From assembly GCF_001591505.1 (NCBI RefSeq), contig NZ_BCVA01000012.1, positions 1 to 64,000 on the forward strand: 64,000 bases of DNA, read 5' to 3'. The notes beneath the pieces were generated by a model, which was not told the origin of the DNA, made no database searches, and saw only the letters and a list, made by a program, of their open reading frames with translations. A program made the position numbers and the translations under genes. Positions within the stretch are counted from its first letter, which is position 1; every line of letters begins with the position of its first letter. Below, piece by piece: positions 45,846-54,905 of the stretch. The stretch is from Neobacillus niacini NBRC 15566 (GTDB taxonomy: Bacteria; Bacillota; Bacilli; Bacillales; Cytobacillaceae).

Positions 45846-47138
45846 ATGATGAAACGAACAGAGATTATAGAAGAGGTTAGTGACTTTCTCCTTATCTATC
45901 TGAAGGCCGGGAGGGTTGGTCTAAATTCTTTTATTAAAAAAGCAAACTTGAACATCTCCCAGCTAGACCACATGCTGATGATTCATTATTTACTACGTTC
46001 AGATGTTAAAAAGTTTGTTCGGGAACTCCCTGTTCTGATTCGCCGATTTAAAACATCTACAAAGGTGACAAATGAAACCTACATCGGAGAAGTTCGAGGG
46101 CAGATAAATTGGTCAAATACAATCAAAGAACGATTAAGGATAAATCATCGTGATCGAACTATCTTTTCTTGCAACGAATCGATACGGAACTATGACATCA
46201 CCGAAAACCTTGTCTTAAAGGAATTACTCTTTACTCTTTATCAGATACTGTTTATAAAAATTGATACGAGTCGAATTGAAAATTATGAGTATTTTTCAGA
46301 GTGGTTGCAATTAAAGGGTGTTGTGGATGACATGTACCGTAAAAATATTTATCTTTCAAAAGTACAATCTGGTGAAACCAAGGTTACAGAACGAATGATA
46401 CAAAAAACACTCACACATCGTCATTCATTGTATCGCCAGGCAGCCCAACTGTTACTGGATTATCGTGAAATTATGAAAGCGAAGTTGGATAAAGACGTTT
46501 TAGAGGAGCTAATAAGAGAAACGTTTATATTTCCTGAAAAGGAAGATGTGTTATTTGAGTTATATTGGACTATTCAATTAATCAAAAATAGCACGGAAAA
46601 TGCCCAATTGCAGCTAATCGATGGGCGGAATAATCAAGTGGCAAACTGGGATGATCATGTTCATGAATATCATATTTATCATGATTCAACAGGCTCATCC
46701 AATCTTTCTTTTTATATTTCTACTGAAGAAGTGGGAAAGCATGAACATCCTTTTATTAGAAAAAAATTGACTTCGATGAATCGTGCCTTACAAATTGCAG
46801 AAACAAGCTTTCTAGGTCATTTCGATACCACCACGTACTGGCGCGGCAGACCAGATATCATTGTGGAGGTTTACACAAAAGAAACAGGAGATTTAAAAAA
46901 AGTCATCATCGGTGAAGTTAAAGATACAAAACGAACGGAATATGCGATAACCGGCTTACGTGAACTTATGGACTATATGGAATTAGTTAAAGACAAGAAT
47001 GGCAATTACCTGGACGAAGAGATGATTGAAGGAAGACTATTTATTGGAGAAATAGAAGTTACAGATTCGATGAATGACCACGTTAAGATACATTCTTTAT
47101 TAAAAAGAGATGGTCAAAGTTTAAACGTAACATTATAA
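45846..47138 (+). CDS. PD-(D/E)xK nuclease partner of EVE-McrB
   Basis: A 430-residue protein whose C-terminal third holds a restriction-endonuclease fold: YWRGRPDIIVEVYTKETGD (about 331-350), then VIIGEVKDTKRTEYAITGL with the E-x-K pair at about 356-358. The N-terminal 220 residues are helical and DUF2357/McrC-like in outline (NESIRNYDITENLVLKELLF), but the usual McrC signature is weak. It should be the nuclease that the EVE-McrB motor drives. Two tandem ATG codons at 45846 and 45849 lie behind AAGGAG; the second is better spaced. A hairpin follows the stop. Confidence 0.78.
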   Translation: MMKRTEIIEEVSDFLLIYLKAGRVGLNSFIKKANLNISQLDHMLMIHYLLRSDVKKFVRELPVLIRRFKTSTKVTNETYIGEVRGQINWSNTIKERLRINHRDRTIFSCNESIRNYDITENLVLKELLFTLYQILFIKIDTSRIENYEYFSEWLQLKGVVDDMYRKNIYLSKVQSGETKVTERMIQKTLTHRHSLYRQAAQLLLDYREIMKAKLDKDVLEELIRETFIFPEKEDVLFELYWTIQLIKNSTENAQLQLIDGRNNQVANWDDHVHEYHIYHDSTGSSNLSFYISTEEVGKHEHPFIRKKLTSMNRALQIAETSFLGHFDTTTYWRGRPDIIVEVYTKETGDLKKVIIGEVKDTKRTEYAITGLRELMDYMELVKDKNGNYLDEEMIEGRLFIGEIEVTDSMNDHVKIHSLLKRDGQSLNVTL

Positions 47139-47147
47139 ATCATTCAC

Positions 47148-47182
47148 GTTGCCTAAAGAGTAAATGATGACTTTTAGGCAAC
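47148..47182 (+). terminator. Hairpin between nuclease and MazG-like gene
   Basis: GTTGCCTAAA pairs with TTTAGGCAAC; there is no T-run, so it may be a processing or partial attenuation site rather than a terminator. Confidence 0.5.
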
Positions 47183-47213
47183 TATTCACTTATTAAGCAA
47201 AGGGGTATGTAGC

Positions 47214-47537
47214 TTGCCTTTATATAACAAACTTGTTCGTGACCTTATACCGGAAATGATTAAAAAAACGGGTAAAGAGTTTTCAACAAAAATCCTGAGT
47301 GAAGAACAATACATAAAAGAATTAAAAAATAAGAGTTACGAAGAATTACACGAATATTTGAATGCCAAAAATGATGAGCATGCTATTGAAGAATTAGCCG
47401 ATCTACTTGAAATTATTCATGCATTAGCGAAATGTCATGGTGCTTCATTTGAAAAGGTGGAGAAGGTACGACTCGAAAAGGCTGAAAAGCGAGGCGGGTT
47501 CGAAGAAAAAATCTTTTTAATTCAGGTTGATGATTAA
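47214..47537 (+). CDS. MazG-like nucleotide pyrophosphohydrolase
   Basis: A 107-residue all-alpha NTP pyrophosphohydrolase of the MazG/HisE-like fold: PLYNKLVRDLIPEMIKKTGK, EEQYIKELKNKSYEELHEY, then the metal-binding helix AIEELADLLEIIHALAKCHG, and a basic end (VRLEKAEKRGGFEEKIFLI). The ExxxD-type motif that binds magnesium is intact. TTG start behind AAAGGGG. It lies between the EVE-McrB operon and the HNH gene. The dead paralogue at 23041 also precedes a nuclease gene, which suggests a repeated partnership. Confidence 0.85.
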   Translation: MPLYNKLVRDLIPEMIKKTGKEFSTKILSEEQYIKELKNKSYEELHEYLNAKNDEHAIEELADLLEIIHALAKCHGASFEKVEKVRLEKAEKRGGFEEKIFLIQVDD

Positions 47538-47592
47538 AAATGAGTGTTTATGAAAAATAATTAATTCATTTCAGCATAGCAGGTGACGGTGC

Positions 47593-48588
47593 ATGAGCTA
47601 CAAATTACAAGTGGGAGAAATGAAGGCCTCCTATTTAACAGATAGAGAAATATGGGCACATTTTAATTATATTTTCTCTTCAAAATCAAAAAATTCGACT
47701 ACCTATAAATTTGTATTGATTAAATCACTACTAGAGAACTTATACAATGTGAATGAAAAGCTGGAGTTGAATTATTCCGTTTTGTTTTCTAGCTTTTCCA
47801 AAATTTATTGGAATCTGGTTATCCATCATAATCTTAATCAAATAAATATGACGGATAAAAAGGCGGAGGTACAAAGAATCCTATTGAAAGTACAGTCGAA
47901 GTATCAAATTCCGCATACGCTCGTTTTTGATCGGCTTTCCATTGAATTACAGATTGAAATCATTAACAAGGTGACGAAAAGATGTAAGATTAATGTCATG
48001 GGAGCTATCTACGGAGACACAGGCTGCACCATTTACGATTTCGATAATGGGAAGGAACAGCTAAGACTCAATAGTACTTTTTATTCCTTTATGCAGCGGT
48101 TCCAGCGAGTATTAAATTATTTAACGAATTATCATCTTGCTTTATTTTTAGAAAAATTTAATGAAAAAGGTGACATCACAAATCTGTTGCTTAAGGTTGA
48201 AAACGTCTCAAAGCGTTCTTCATTAGACCAGTTTTATCATGTGCTTTCCGCCTTTTATAGCAGCAAATGTTTTTACTGTGGAAAAGCCATTAAGAAAGAA
48301 AATGCACATGTGGATCACTTTATTCCCTGGAGCTTCGTGCAGGCAGACCAGCTTTGGAATCTTGTTATCGCGTGCAGCGCTTGTAATTTGTCAAAAAGTG
48401 ATAAATTGGCCAATAAGCTGTTTTTAGAGACGGTAATAGACCGTAACAATACCTTGATAGCCATTCCGGAAATTAGAAAAAGAGAAGATATGAGAGTCTA
48501 TACCAACACAAAACTAAAGGATTTGTATGATTATTCAGTTGAAAATGGGTTTACTGATGTATGGATGCCGAAAAAAATCATAATATAA
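47593..48588 (+). CDS. HNH endonuclease
   Basis: A 331-residue protein with a C-terminal HNH nuclease: CFYCGKAIKKENAHVDHFIP, then WSFVQADQLWNLVIACSACN and LSKSDKL (about 224-270), with both CxxC zinc pairs, the HxDH and the Asn present. The first 220 residues are helical (ATYLTDREIWAHFNYIF-like start, FSSFSKIYWNLVIHHNLNQI) and probably recognise DNA or a partner. Its start is behind AGGTGACGG. It is 55 bases after the MazG-like gene and ends with a good terminator. A widespread accessory nuclease type in defence islands. Confidence 0.85.
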   Translation: MSYKLQVGEMKASYLTDREIWAHFNYIFSSKSKNSTTYKFVLIKSLLENLYNVNEKLELNYSVLFSSFSKIYWNLVIHHNLNQINMTDKKAEVQRILLKVQSKYQIPHTLVFDRLSIELQIEIINKVTKRCKINVMGAIYGDTGCTIYDFDNGKEQLRLNSTFYSFMQRFQRVLNYLTNYHLALFLEKFNEKGDITNLLLKVENVSKRSSLDQFYHVLSAFYSSKCFYCGKAIKKENAHVDHFIPWSFVQADQLWNLVIACSACNLSKSDKLANKLFLETVIDRNNTLIAIPEIRKREDMRVYTNTKLKDLYDYSVENGFTDVWMPKKIII

Positions 48589-48947
48589 AACTTTGGTTAT
48601 GAGCTTAGTAAAGTTGTGAACTTGTTAGAGAGAAGTGCCACATGTGCCATCCTGTGGATAAAATGTAGAAGTTGATTTCTTTGAAATTATAGAGGGCACT
48701 TAAGCCCTCTATTTTTTTTGTTATCTCTCTGACTAGTAAACGTATGGTGTGTAGTAACTTATATTATTTATTTCGTTCTTCAATTTCTTCACGGTCTAAG
48801 CCGGACATTATTTGGTGGTTGATAATATCCCGAAATTTTTAATACCACCCTAAAAGTACCATTATTTAGGTGATTTTATAGTATAATAGTACCGTGGTGA
48901 TTATTTCTAAGAAGCTAAACACTTAAATATGGCGGGAATGGAATGGT
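48589..48947. other. Spacer with terminator and a coding scrap
   Basis: Holds the HNH terminator at 48690. On the minus strand 48768-48842 reads FRDIINHQIMSGLDREEIEE, an isolated end of a lost gene with an upstream stop. A TATAAT at 48882 may be the -10 box of the next gene. Confidence 0.4.
48690..48719 (+). terminator. Terminator of the HNH gene
   Basis: TAGAGGGC pairs with GCCCTCTA, loop ACTTAA, then eight T. Confidence 0.85.
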
Positions 48948-49347
48948 ATGGACGAACTTGTTACCTCACTGAAAGAAGTAGTAGATAATATTACCAAGTT
49001 TAATAAAGATTTAGAAGATAACACTGAAATCATTTCACAACTTACTATGTTTAGACACTGGTATTATATACCTGAATTAAATGTATTAGGTCCAAGTAAA
49101 TACATAGGCTATAAGAACATGAACACTTCAAAGTATGATAGGGTCAAGAGAAAAACAGGAGTAGACACTAAGAAAATCCTGAAAGAAGGGTTTATTAAAT
49201 TACCAGTTGAATCAAAGAAGGGTCAAAAAATTAATGGAACAACTTTGTAAACTCGTAGAAGCCCATGGAAAAAAGTCAAAAGCACTGCTGTCATACATAT
49301 TTTTAAAAACGGTATTCATGCCCCGAAATAAAAATTCTATTGAATGA
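48948..49347 (+). pseudogene. Small defence-island orphan, probable frameshift
   Basis: ATG 48948 (GGCGGGAATGG before it) opens a frame that reads through FRHWYYIPELNVLGPSKYIG and KTGVDTKKILKEGFIKLP and stops at 49248. The sequence resembles a module on the N-terminal side of some HNH and restriction proteins. In a second frame from about 49215 the sequence KKLMEQLCKLVEAHGKKSK continues to TGA 49345, as coding DNA would after a one-base shift in the CAAAAAATT tract. A 131-residue protein may have been intended. Whether the 100-residue product works is unknown. Confidence 0.45.
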
Positions 49348-49359
49348 GGTGTTATTAAT

Positions 49360-49992
49360 TTGCTAAATGAACAAAGCTATCAGCTATTAAAAAATGCGTA
49401 TATAAATCTAAGAGAGGATATGAAGAAAGATTCCTATTATGAGAAAACGAGTAATGAGCTTTATAAGGAAATTGATAGTTTACTCGCAGGCTCAAATGAT
49501 ATACCTAAAATAGTTGATTATCTGAATATGATATTTATTTCAAAAAGAGCAGAAGCTGTTAGCTCAGTAGGGATAGGAAAAATGAATAAAAGTAATTTTA
49601 TTGAATTCCTTGAAGATGATAAGACTCACAATAAACTCTATCAACTTACCGAACTCGCTGTACAAAAAAATCTTTCGATAAGTAAAATTAAAGAGGTTGG
49701 ACTTCTGGAATATCTAGATCGGTACCAGTTTAGTGGGAACAAGCCATTGGCTTACGTTAACAGGATGTTTATTCTACTATTCCCTGAGTTAAATACGGTA
49801 ACCATTGATAAAGTAAAACTTGAAAGAATTGGTGGAAAACTTGGGATCACGGGTGCCAAAAAAGTACCTTTTCATAATTTGCAACTCCAAATACGAGAAC
49901 GAGTAAATGAATTTATAGAAATTGAACGACTGCAAGAGGAAAGTATTTATATCAAAATGGCCATATCTGAATGGGTTAGGGAGAAGGACTAA
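49360..49992 (+). CDS. Defence-island orphan, unknown
   Basis: A 210-residue soluble, mostly helical protein. TTG start behind GAGGTG. Visible elements are SNELYKEIDSLLAGSNDIPK, KNLSISKIKEVGLLEYLDRY, a hydrophobic strand (MFILLFPELNTVTIDKVKL) and a helix-hairpin-like GGKLGITGAKKVPFHNLQLQ. The last piece could bind DNA. No family recognised. It follows the damaged orphan by twelve bases, so they may have been one operon. Confidence 0.6.
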   Translation: MLNEQSYQLLKNAYINLREDMKKDSYYEKTSNELYKEIDSLLAGSNDIPKIVDYLNMIFISKRAEAVSSVGIGKMNKSNFIEFLEDDKTHNKLYQLTELAVQKNLSISKIKEVGLLEYLDRYQFSGNKPLAYVNRMFILLFPELNTVTIDKVKLERIGGKLGITGAKKVPFHNLQLQIRERVNEFIEIERLQEESIYIKMAISEWVREKD

Positions 49993-50156
49993 TCTTCACA
50001 TTTTTCTACGTGGTTTATTAAATAATTTACTGTATCTGAGCGTTTAATCGTTGTTACTGTGTTACTAAATTATATTTAATAATTGTATCGGATAATTTTA
50101 ATAATTCTAATTAGATATTACCTATTTTGATGACTTATAGAAGGAGATAAAAGTCA

Positions 50157-50480
50157 ATGAAAAATGAGATTCTCGCGGTAAAAATACAGAATGCTGTTAA
50201 AAAGGATGGAAAAGATTACTACGAAGCTACTAGAGGAAACTGGAGAGCAAATAAAACAAGAGCTCAAAAAGTTGAATATGTGGCAGGTATTCTAGATAAA
50301 GAAGTTGTTTGTGTCTATAAACCAGTAACATGGGAGACTATTGTAGAAAATGGAAAGAATAGGCAAAGGTTTAATGGTGTAGAGGTAAATCAAGATACCT
50401 TTAATAGAATTAAAGGAATGGAACAGGATATAGTAAATGGGTTTGGGATTGGTGCTGCAATCTCTTATAAAACAATATAA
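50157..50480 (+). CDS. Small PUA/EVE-like protein
   Basis: A 107-residue protein whose middle reads DYYEATRGNWRANKTRAQKV, EYVAGILDKEVVCVYKPVTW and NRQRFNGVEV. The pattern (a TRGNW/RGxW strand, a helix with RAxKxxY, then VxxVYxPxxW) is that of small PUA/ASCH-like domains attached to McrBC, GIY-YIG and HNH systems, where they are thought to read modified nucleotides. Good site AAGGAG ten bases before ATG. It is free-standing and sits just before the third McrBC pair, separated by a terminator. Function inferred from fold pattern only. Confidence 0.55.
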   Translation: MKNEILAVKIQNAVKKDGKDYYEATRGNWRANKTRAQKVEYVAGILDKEVVCVYKPVTWETIVENGKNRQRFNGVEVNQDTFNRIKGMEQDIVNGFGIGAAISYKTI

Positions 50481-50780
50481 AGTGGTTCGTTACCACAAAT
50501 AAATATTCAAAATAAGAATGATTTATGGTAAAAGAGCGGCCCAAATAATTGATGGTCGCTCTTTACAATTATCGCTATTAAATACAAGCATTACTATAAA
50601 ACTATTAAAATTAATATTGGTTAATATACAGAACACCTTAAAATGTCCTAAACAAAGGTAATTTCCAGTAGTGAAGAATAATAAAGTTTTTTAAACGGTG
50701 GAACGGTAAAATCGGTTTATCTAGATACTATATAATCCCATTTCCGTTATAATATAGATATATTTGAATATGGAAGCTGG
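50481..50780. other. Spacer before McrBC module 3
   Basis: Contains the terminator at 50531 and, near 50735-50760, two TATAAT-like boxes that may drive the McrBC pair. No gene seen. Confidence 0.45.
50531..50564 (+). terminator. Terminator of the PUA-like gene
   Basis: AAAGAGCGGCC pairs with GGTCGCTCTTT around twelve bases. The T-run is only three long. Confidence 0.7.
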
Positions 50781-53015
50781 GTGACGTGTTTGTTAGATCT
50801 TACCTATTATCAGTCTCTGTTTAATGAAGACAATACAGAAATTCGCTGTCGAAAAGTACTGGATGAGATAGCGCCAGTAATAAAACCTTTATTTCAATGG
50901 TTTATTGAATCGATTGGGGTACCGCTTGGAACCGAGTTTATTATCAAAAGCTATGATACCACACTATCAACCACATATAGTGATGCTCGGAATCCCACTT
51001 ACGCGGAAAAGAAAAAGGATTCCAATATTGGCCGTAAATATTTCATTAAGCTCAATCGTAAAGTAGATGAAAATGAATATAACCTTTTGACACTTGAGTT
51101 TGATGGTATCAATCGTATGATGATGTTTCATTCTGAGTTAAATTTCATCCCATTTTGGGCATGGGTGAGAAATGACAAAATACATAACGTTTTACGTGCC
51201 ATTCCTTCCCACTATTCCATTTTTACAGGATGGACCGAAAAAACGATCATAGAAAAAGATGAATTTACCCAATACATAAAAGCTTGTGTAAAACCGAGGA
51301 AAAGGCCATGGTTTCAAATTGGAACCAGTCTGCCATTAGAAGGGCATATCGAGGAAAAAGCTTTACAATCTGAACTCGTGGATGCCTGGGAGAAACTGGG
51401 GGGCTTCCGTCAATTTTATAATGAAGAGATTGATGTTTCGAAAAAAGCATATGATGCATTGTTATCACTGGCTTCCACTCGGAACATTCAAGAAATACGC
51501 TTGCTCGGCCGCAACTATTCCGTTGATATTTCAGCAGTAGAAAATGAGAAAACAAACGGGAAACGTCAAGCGTTTTTTATTCATGACGGAGATCAATTGG
51601 TCACCAAAGGGGTTCTCTATTATCTTCAATACCATGATAAGAATTCGCCGTTTCAAACCATTATTGTGCAGCTTGAGGGCCATAACCATATTTTTACGAA
51701 TGCAAGAGAAATCATTGGATCAAACGTAAAGGATTGGTGGATTACTAAAGTGTTTGCGACACACAACCTTGATAACCAAGCTGTGATGAATGAAGCTATG
51801 CGCTTGTTACAAGCACATGATTTTCATGTAGACGGAACTTCCTATTGTGTTGGGGCCTTTAATAATGAAACACAATCGTTTGTTGAAGGGGTAGAAATTG
51901 TAAAGAAGAAATTTATTGTATCGGCACTCTTATTTGCCCATGCTAGTAAAAAGCTGGAATTACCTTCGGAAGAACTGCTCTCTGAGACAGAAGGAGAAAG
52001 TGATATAGAAAATGAAGAGGGTCTGGAACCGAATTTTACCTTTCATGAAATTAATAACATGATATCAACGAGTCAATTTACTTTTTCAAAAGAAATTATT
52101 CGTGACTTACATTTAAATTTAACCTCGCTCGACGATAAGCATTTTGTCTTGTTAAGCGGGATTTCAGGCACAGGAAAAACGCAGCTCTGCCGTCTTTATG
52201 CGAATGCTGTTTATGGACTGGAATATGAAAGTGAGAATCCGTATTTTACCATCATCCCTGTGCGGCCAGACTGGACCGATGCTAGCGCGCTTTTCGGCTA
52301 TTATAGTTCCTTTGAAAAACGCTATGTCAAAACGGAATTTTTAAATGTCCTTTTGAATGCATTAAAGGAGCGGGAAAAACCTCATTTTATCTTACTGGAT
52401 GAGATGAATCTTGCCCGTGTTGAGTATTACTTAAGTGATTATTTGAGTGCGGTGGAATCACGAAAAGAAATTCCTCTCCACCAGGATGATTCGATTACGG
52501 ATATTCCGAGAAAACTTGTGATTCCTCCAAATGTTTATGTATTGGGAACCCTAAATGTTGATGAAACAACACATTCTATATCTGATAAAGTTCTTGATCG
52601 TGCCTTTGTGATGACCCTTTCAGATGTGGATTTTGATTCTTATTGGGAGCGAGCCAATCAGGATTTGAAGGCAGCCCTATCCCGAGAATTTCATATCCTT
52701 AGAGAATTGCACCAAACACTATCCCGATTTGAACTGCACTTTGGCTATCGATCAATGGGGGAAATGCTCCAAAAATTATATGCCAATTTTCAGCTTCCAG
52801 ACGAGCATCAGATGGACCCAATGGATGCTCTGGACCGCGTGATTTCTGAAAAAGTATTAACCAAAATCCGGGGAGATGAGCGGATAGCAGAAATGCTTTC
52901 AGGTTTGGAACTGTGGATGGAAGGAAACTTACTTCCTAATTCTGCCTCACTTCAGCATGTGAAACGGATGAAAGAGGAGCTGGAGTACTATGGAGCAACA
53001 CAATTCTGGAGATAG
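50781..53015 (+). CDS. McrB-type GTPase with long N-terminal recognition region, module 3
   Basis: A 744-residue McrB. Residues 1-170 look like the MrcB N-terminal (DUF3578-type) domain: LFQWFIESIGVPLGTEFIIK, then GRKYFIKLNRKVDENEYNLL. A second region at about 190-390 is unassigned. The AAA+ motor shows LSGISGTGKTQLCRLY (about 456), IPVRPDWTDASALFGY, FILLDEMNLARVEYYLSD (about 535) and GTLNVDETTHSISDKVLDRA. Motifs match those of module 1 McrB almost word for word. Start is GTG 50781 or, better spaced behind GGGTGA, TTG 50790. It overlaps the McrC gene by 26 bases. Confidence 0.87.
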   Translation: MTCLLDLTYYQSLFNEDNTEIRCRKVLDEIAPVIKPLFQWFIESIGVPLGTEFIIKSYDTTLSTTYSDARNPTYAEKKKDSNIGRKYFIKLNRKVDENEYNLLTLEFDGINRMMMFHSELNFIPFWAWVRNDKIHNVLRAIPSHYSIFTGWTEKTIIEKDEFTQYIKACVKPRKRPWFQIGTSLPLEGHIEEKALQSELVDAWEKLGGFRQFYNEEIDVSKKAYDALLSLASTRNIQEIRLLGRNYSVDISAVENEKTNGKRQAFFIHDGDQLVTKGVLYYLQYHDKNSPFQTIIVQLEGHNHIFTNAREIIGSNVKDWWITKVFATHNLDNQAVMNEAMRLLQAHDFHVDGTSYCVGAFNNETQSFVEGVEIVKKKFIVSALLFAHASKKLELPSEELLSETEGESDIENEEGLEPNFTFHEINNMISTSQFTFSKEIIRDLHLNLTSLDDKHFVLLSGISGTGKTQLCRLYANAVYGLEYESENPYFTIIPVRPDWTDASALFGYYSSFEKRYVKTEFLNVLLNALKEREKPHFILLDEMNLARVEYYLSDYLSAVESRKEIPLHQDDSITDIPRKLVIPPNVYVLGTLNVDETTHSISDKVLDRAFVMTLSDVDFDSYWERANQDLKAALSREFHILRELHQTLSRFELHFGYRSMGEMLQKLYANFQLPDEHQMDPMDALDRVISEKVLTKIRGDERIAEMLSGLELWMEGNLLPNSASLQHVKRMKEELEYYGATQFWR

Positions 53016-54486
53016 CATCCTTGAACTATGGGATATAAGGCAAGGTTGGACTCCTTTTCTGGATGCTTATCTTACTGAGGCTACGGAATATAAGCTTCGG
53101 TACAAAGGAAGCCATGTGGATGTTCGAATGCAGGGAGTTCCTTTGCCTTTTTACCAGGAACAAAATGCCTATTACGCTGTGTTCATCACACCGTTTCAAT
53201 TTGGGACTTTAAAGGTGTTTTTAAACGGACATGACTATGAAACCTATATTTACCCAGATGATCGAAAGCTGACGGAAGAGCAATTTAATGGAATGCTGGC
53301 AGAAATTTTACATGAGGCCAACAGCTGTTTTCAATTCAGCGGATTAGAAACTCATGTGAATGCTTCCGGCAAAAATCGTGATATCACCTGGACACAGTGG
53401 AGCTATATTGACCAATCCTTCACACAATTAAAACAACTGTTTTCGAAAATAGAAAAACAGCCATTTCGAGGGATTGAAAAGCATGTAATGATGATGAAAC
53501 GAGAAAAAGTAAAGCATTCGGAACAAGTCACCTTACGCTGGCTGGATGTAAAAGGCCACGGGGGAGATATTCCGAGTCATGTGCAAAATGAAAAAACACT
53601 TGAAATACTAAATCTGTACGAAAATCAAGTGTTAAAGCAGCAATTGCAGGATTTATCCCGGCTGCTAAAAAAATATGAAAGTGTGGAGCTTGAAGGTGTT
53701 GCGCGTAAATCCTCTAAGTATAGGGGTGTTGTAGAACGTTGGCTGAATAGTTCCTTTATCAGGGAAATAACGGCCAATCAAGGTCCATACACCATTACGC
53801 AAAAATTTCGCAAGCATCCCGTTTACCGCAACTGGTATCAATGGTTTGACACGCTATATAAACATAACCGGGAAGGGATTGGCTTTGATTATCCGATTTC
53901 ACTAAAAGACACCTTTCAATTGTATGAAATGTGGTGTTTTATGAAAATCGTGAAAATCTTAAGGGAAGCAGGGCTAGTCCTTGACACAAGAAGTCTATTT
54001 CAAACAAAACTGGATGGAATTTTTCTGCAGCTGGCAGAAAATAAGGAAAGTCAAATTCAATTAGCAGGCGGGCTTTCTTTATACTATCAGCGAACCTATC
54101 AATTTAATACCAAGACCTTCCACACGTATACGCAAAGGATGATTCCAGATATTGTCTTGGAAGGTGAACGTGGCATCGTCATCTTTGATCCTAAATACCG
54201 CGTACCCGATAATCTTGGAACCGCTCAAGGTGAAATGCATAAATATCGTGATGGAATTATTCATCGAGACACCGGAAATAGAGCGGTAGAGGAAGTATAT
54301 ATTTTAACGCCTACCAAAGACGATCAGGCGGAAGGATTACGATATTTTCGAGATGATTTCCATCAGAGATACAAAATGGGTGCTATTCAAGTTGTTCCGG
54401 GGGTTGGAGATGTAATGCTGAAGGAGAAGGTTTTGGCTTGTGTTGAGAGTATTGCGAGCATAAACTATTCAAATGAACTGAAATAA
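52990..54486 (+). CDS. McrC-type DUF2357 nuclease, module 3
   Basis: A 498-residue McrC. The N-terminal part is the DUF2357 beta-rich region (YKLRYKGSHVDVRMQGVPLP). The middle binds McrB (YPISLKDTFQLYEMWCFMKI). The nuclease core shows MIPDIVLEGERGIVIFDPKY (about 383-402), with D and the D-x-K pair, followed by GEMHKYRDGI. Unlike the module 1 protein it ends after the nuclease, with no added C-terminal domain. ATG lies inside the McrB gene behind GGAG. A strong terminator follows. Intact. Confidence 0.87.
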   Translation: MEQHNSGDSILELWDIRQGWTPFLDAYLTEATEYKLRYKGSHVDVRMQGVPLPFYQEQNAYYAVFITPFQFGTLKVFLNGHDYETYIYPDDRKLTEEQFNGMLAEILHEANSCFQFSGLETHVNASGKNRDITWTQWSYIDQSFTQLKQLFSKIEKQPFRGIEKHVMMMKREKVKHSEQVTLRWLDVKGHGGDIPSHVQNEKTLEILNLYENQVLKQQLQDLSRLLKKYESVELEGVARKSSKYRGVVERWLNSSFIREITANQGPYTITQKFRKHPVYRNWYQWFDTLYKHNREGIGFDYPISLKDTFQLYEMWCFMKIVKILREAGLVLDTRSLFQTKLDGIFLQLAENKESQIQLAGGLSLYYQRTYQFNTKTFHTYTQRMIPDIVLEGERGIVIFDPKYRVPDNLGTAQGEMHKYRDGIIHRDTGNRAVEEVYILTPTKDDQAEGLRYFRDDFHQRYKMGAIQVVPGVGDVMLKEKVLACVESIASINYSNELK

Positions 54487-54500
54487 GTCAAAGACTAGTT

Positions 54501-54547
54501 CAGCAACCCTCAATACGAATATGTGTTGAGGGTTGCTGTTTTTTTAT
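54501..54547 (+). terminator. Terminator of McrBC module 3
   Basis: CAGCAACCCTCAA pairs with TTGAGGGTTGCTG, then eight T. One of the strongest hairpins in the window. Confidence 0.9.
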
Positions 54548-54635
54548 TAACTGTGCAGATTGTAGTGTCATGATTTCTCATTGCGTCTTAATAAATGCCC
54601 AAGACTTCTAAATTCACCCGAAGGAGTATGCTAAC

Positions 54636-54761
54636 TTGTCAAAGATTATAAGTAAAAATATTAGCCGAGAGCAGATTATTAATAGAATAATTCATTTGGT
54701 AGATGTGCTAGGAATAAAACACCTTCATGGATGGTCCGATAGTAACTTTTCAAATTTCTAA
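54636..54761 (+). CDS. Possible 41-residue gene start
   Basis: AAGGAG lies nine bases before TTG 54636, which opens MSKIISKNISREQIINRIIH then LVDVLGIKHLHGW before TAA. The helix-rich start looks like protein, but the short length suggests a truncated gene. No family recognised. Confidence 0.3.
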   Translation: MSKIISKNISREQIINRIIHLVDVLGIKHLHGWSDSNFSNF

Positions 54762-54863
54762 GGTAGCTAATGTTTTGCTTAAATGTGTTAACTAGTATAT
54801 TAAGTGTAATTTGGTAATTTGGGTAAAGTTTACATAATAATCTTATTTAAGAATAACCATTTT

Positions 54864-54899
54864 AAAGAGCCTATAATTATTCTTTATAGACTCTTTTTT
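54864..54899. terminator. Terminator of the minus-strand nuclease-like gene
   Basis: AAAGAGCCTATAA pairs with TTATAGACTCTTT, with A- and T-runs on both sides; works in either direction. Confidence 0.75.
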
Positions 54900-54905
54900 G
54901 TTTTC

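Larger units (their letters stand above)
54487..54905. other. Convergent spacer with two terminators
   Basis: Holds terminators at 54501 and 54864 and a 41-codon open frame with a ribosome site (separate entry). Confidence 0.5.
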
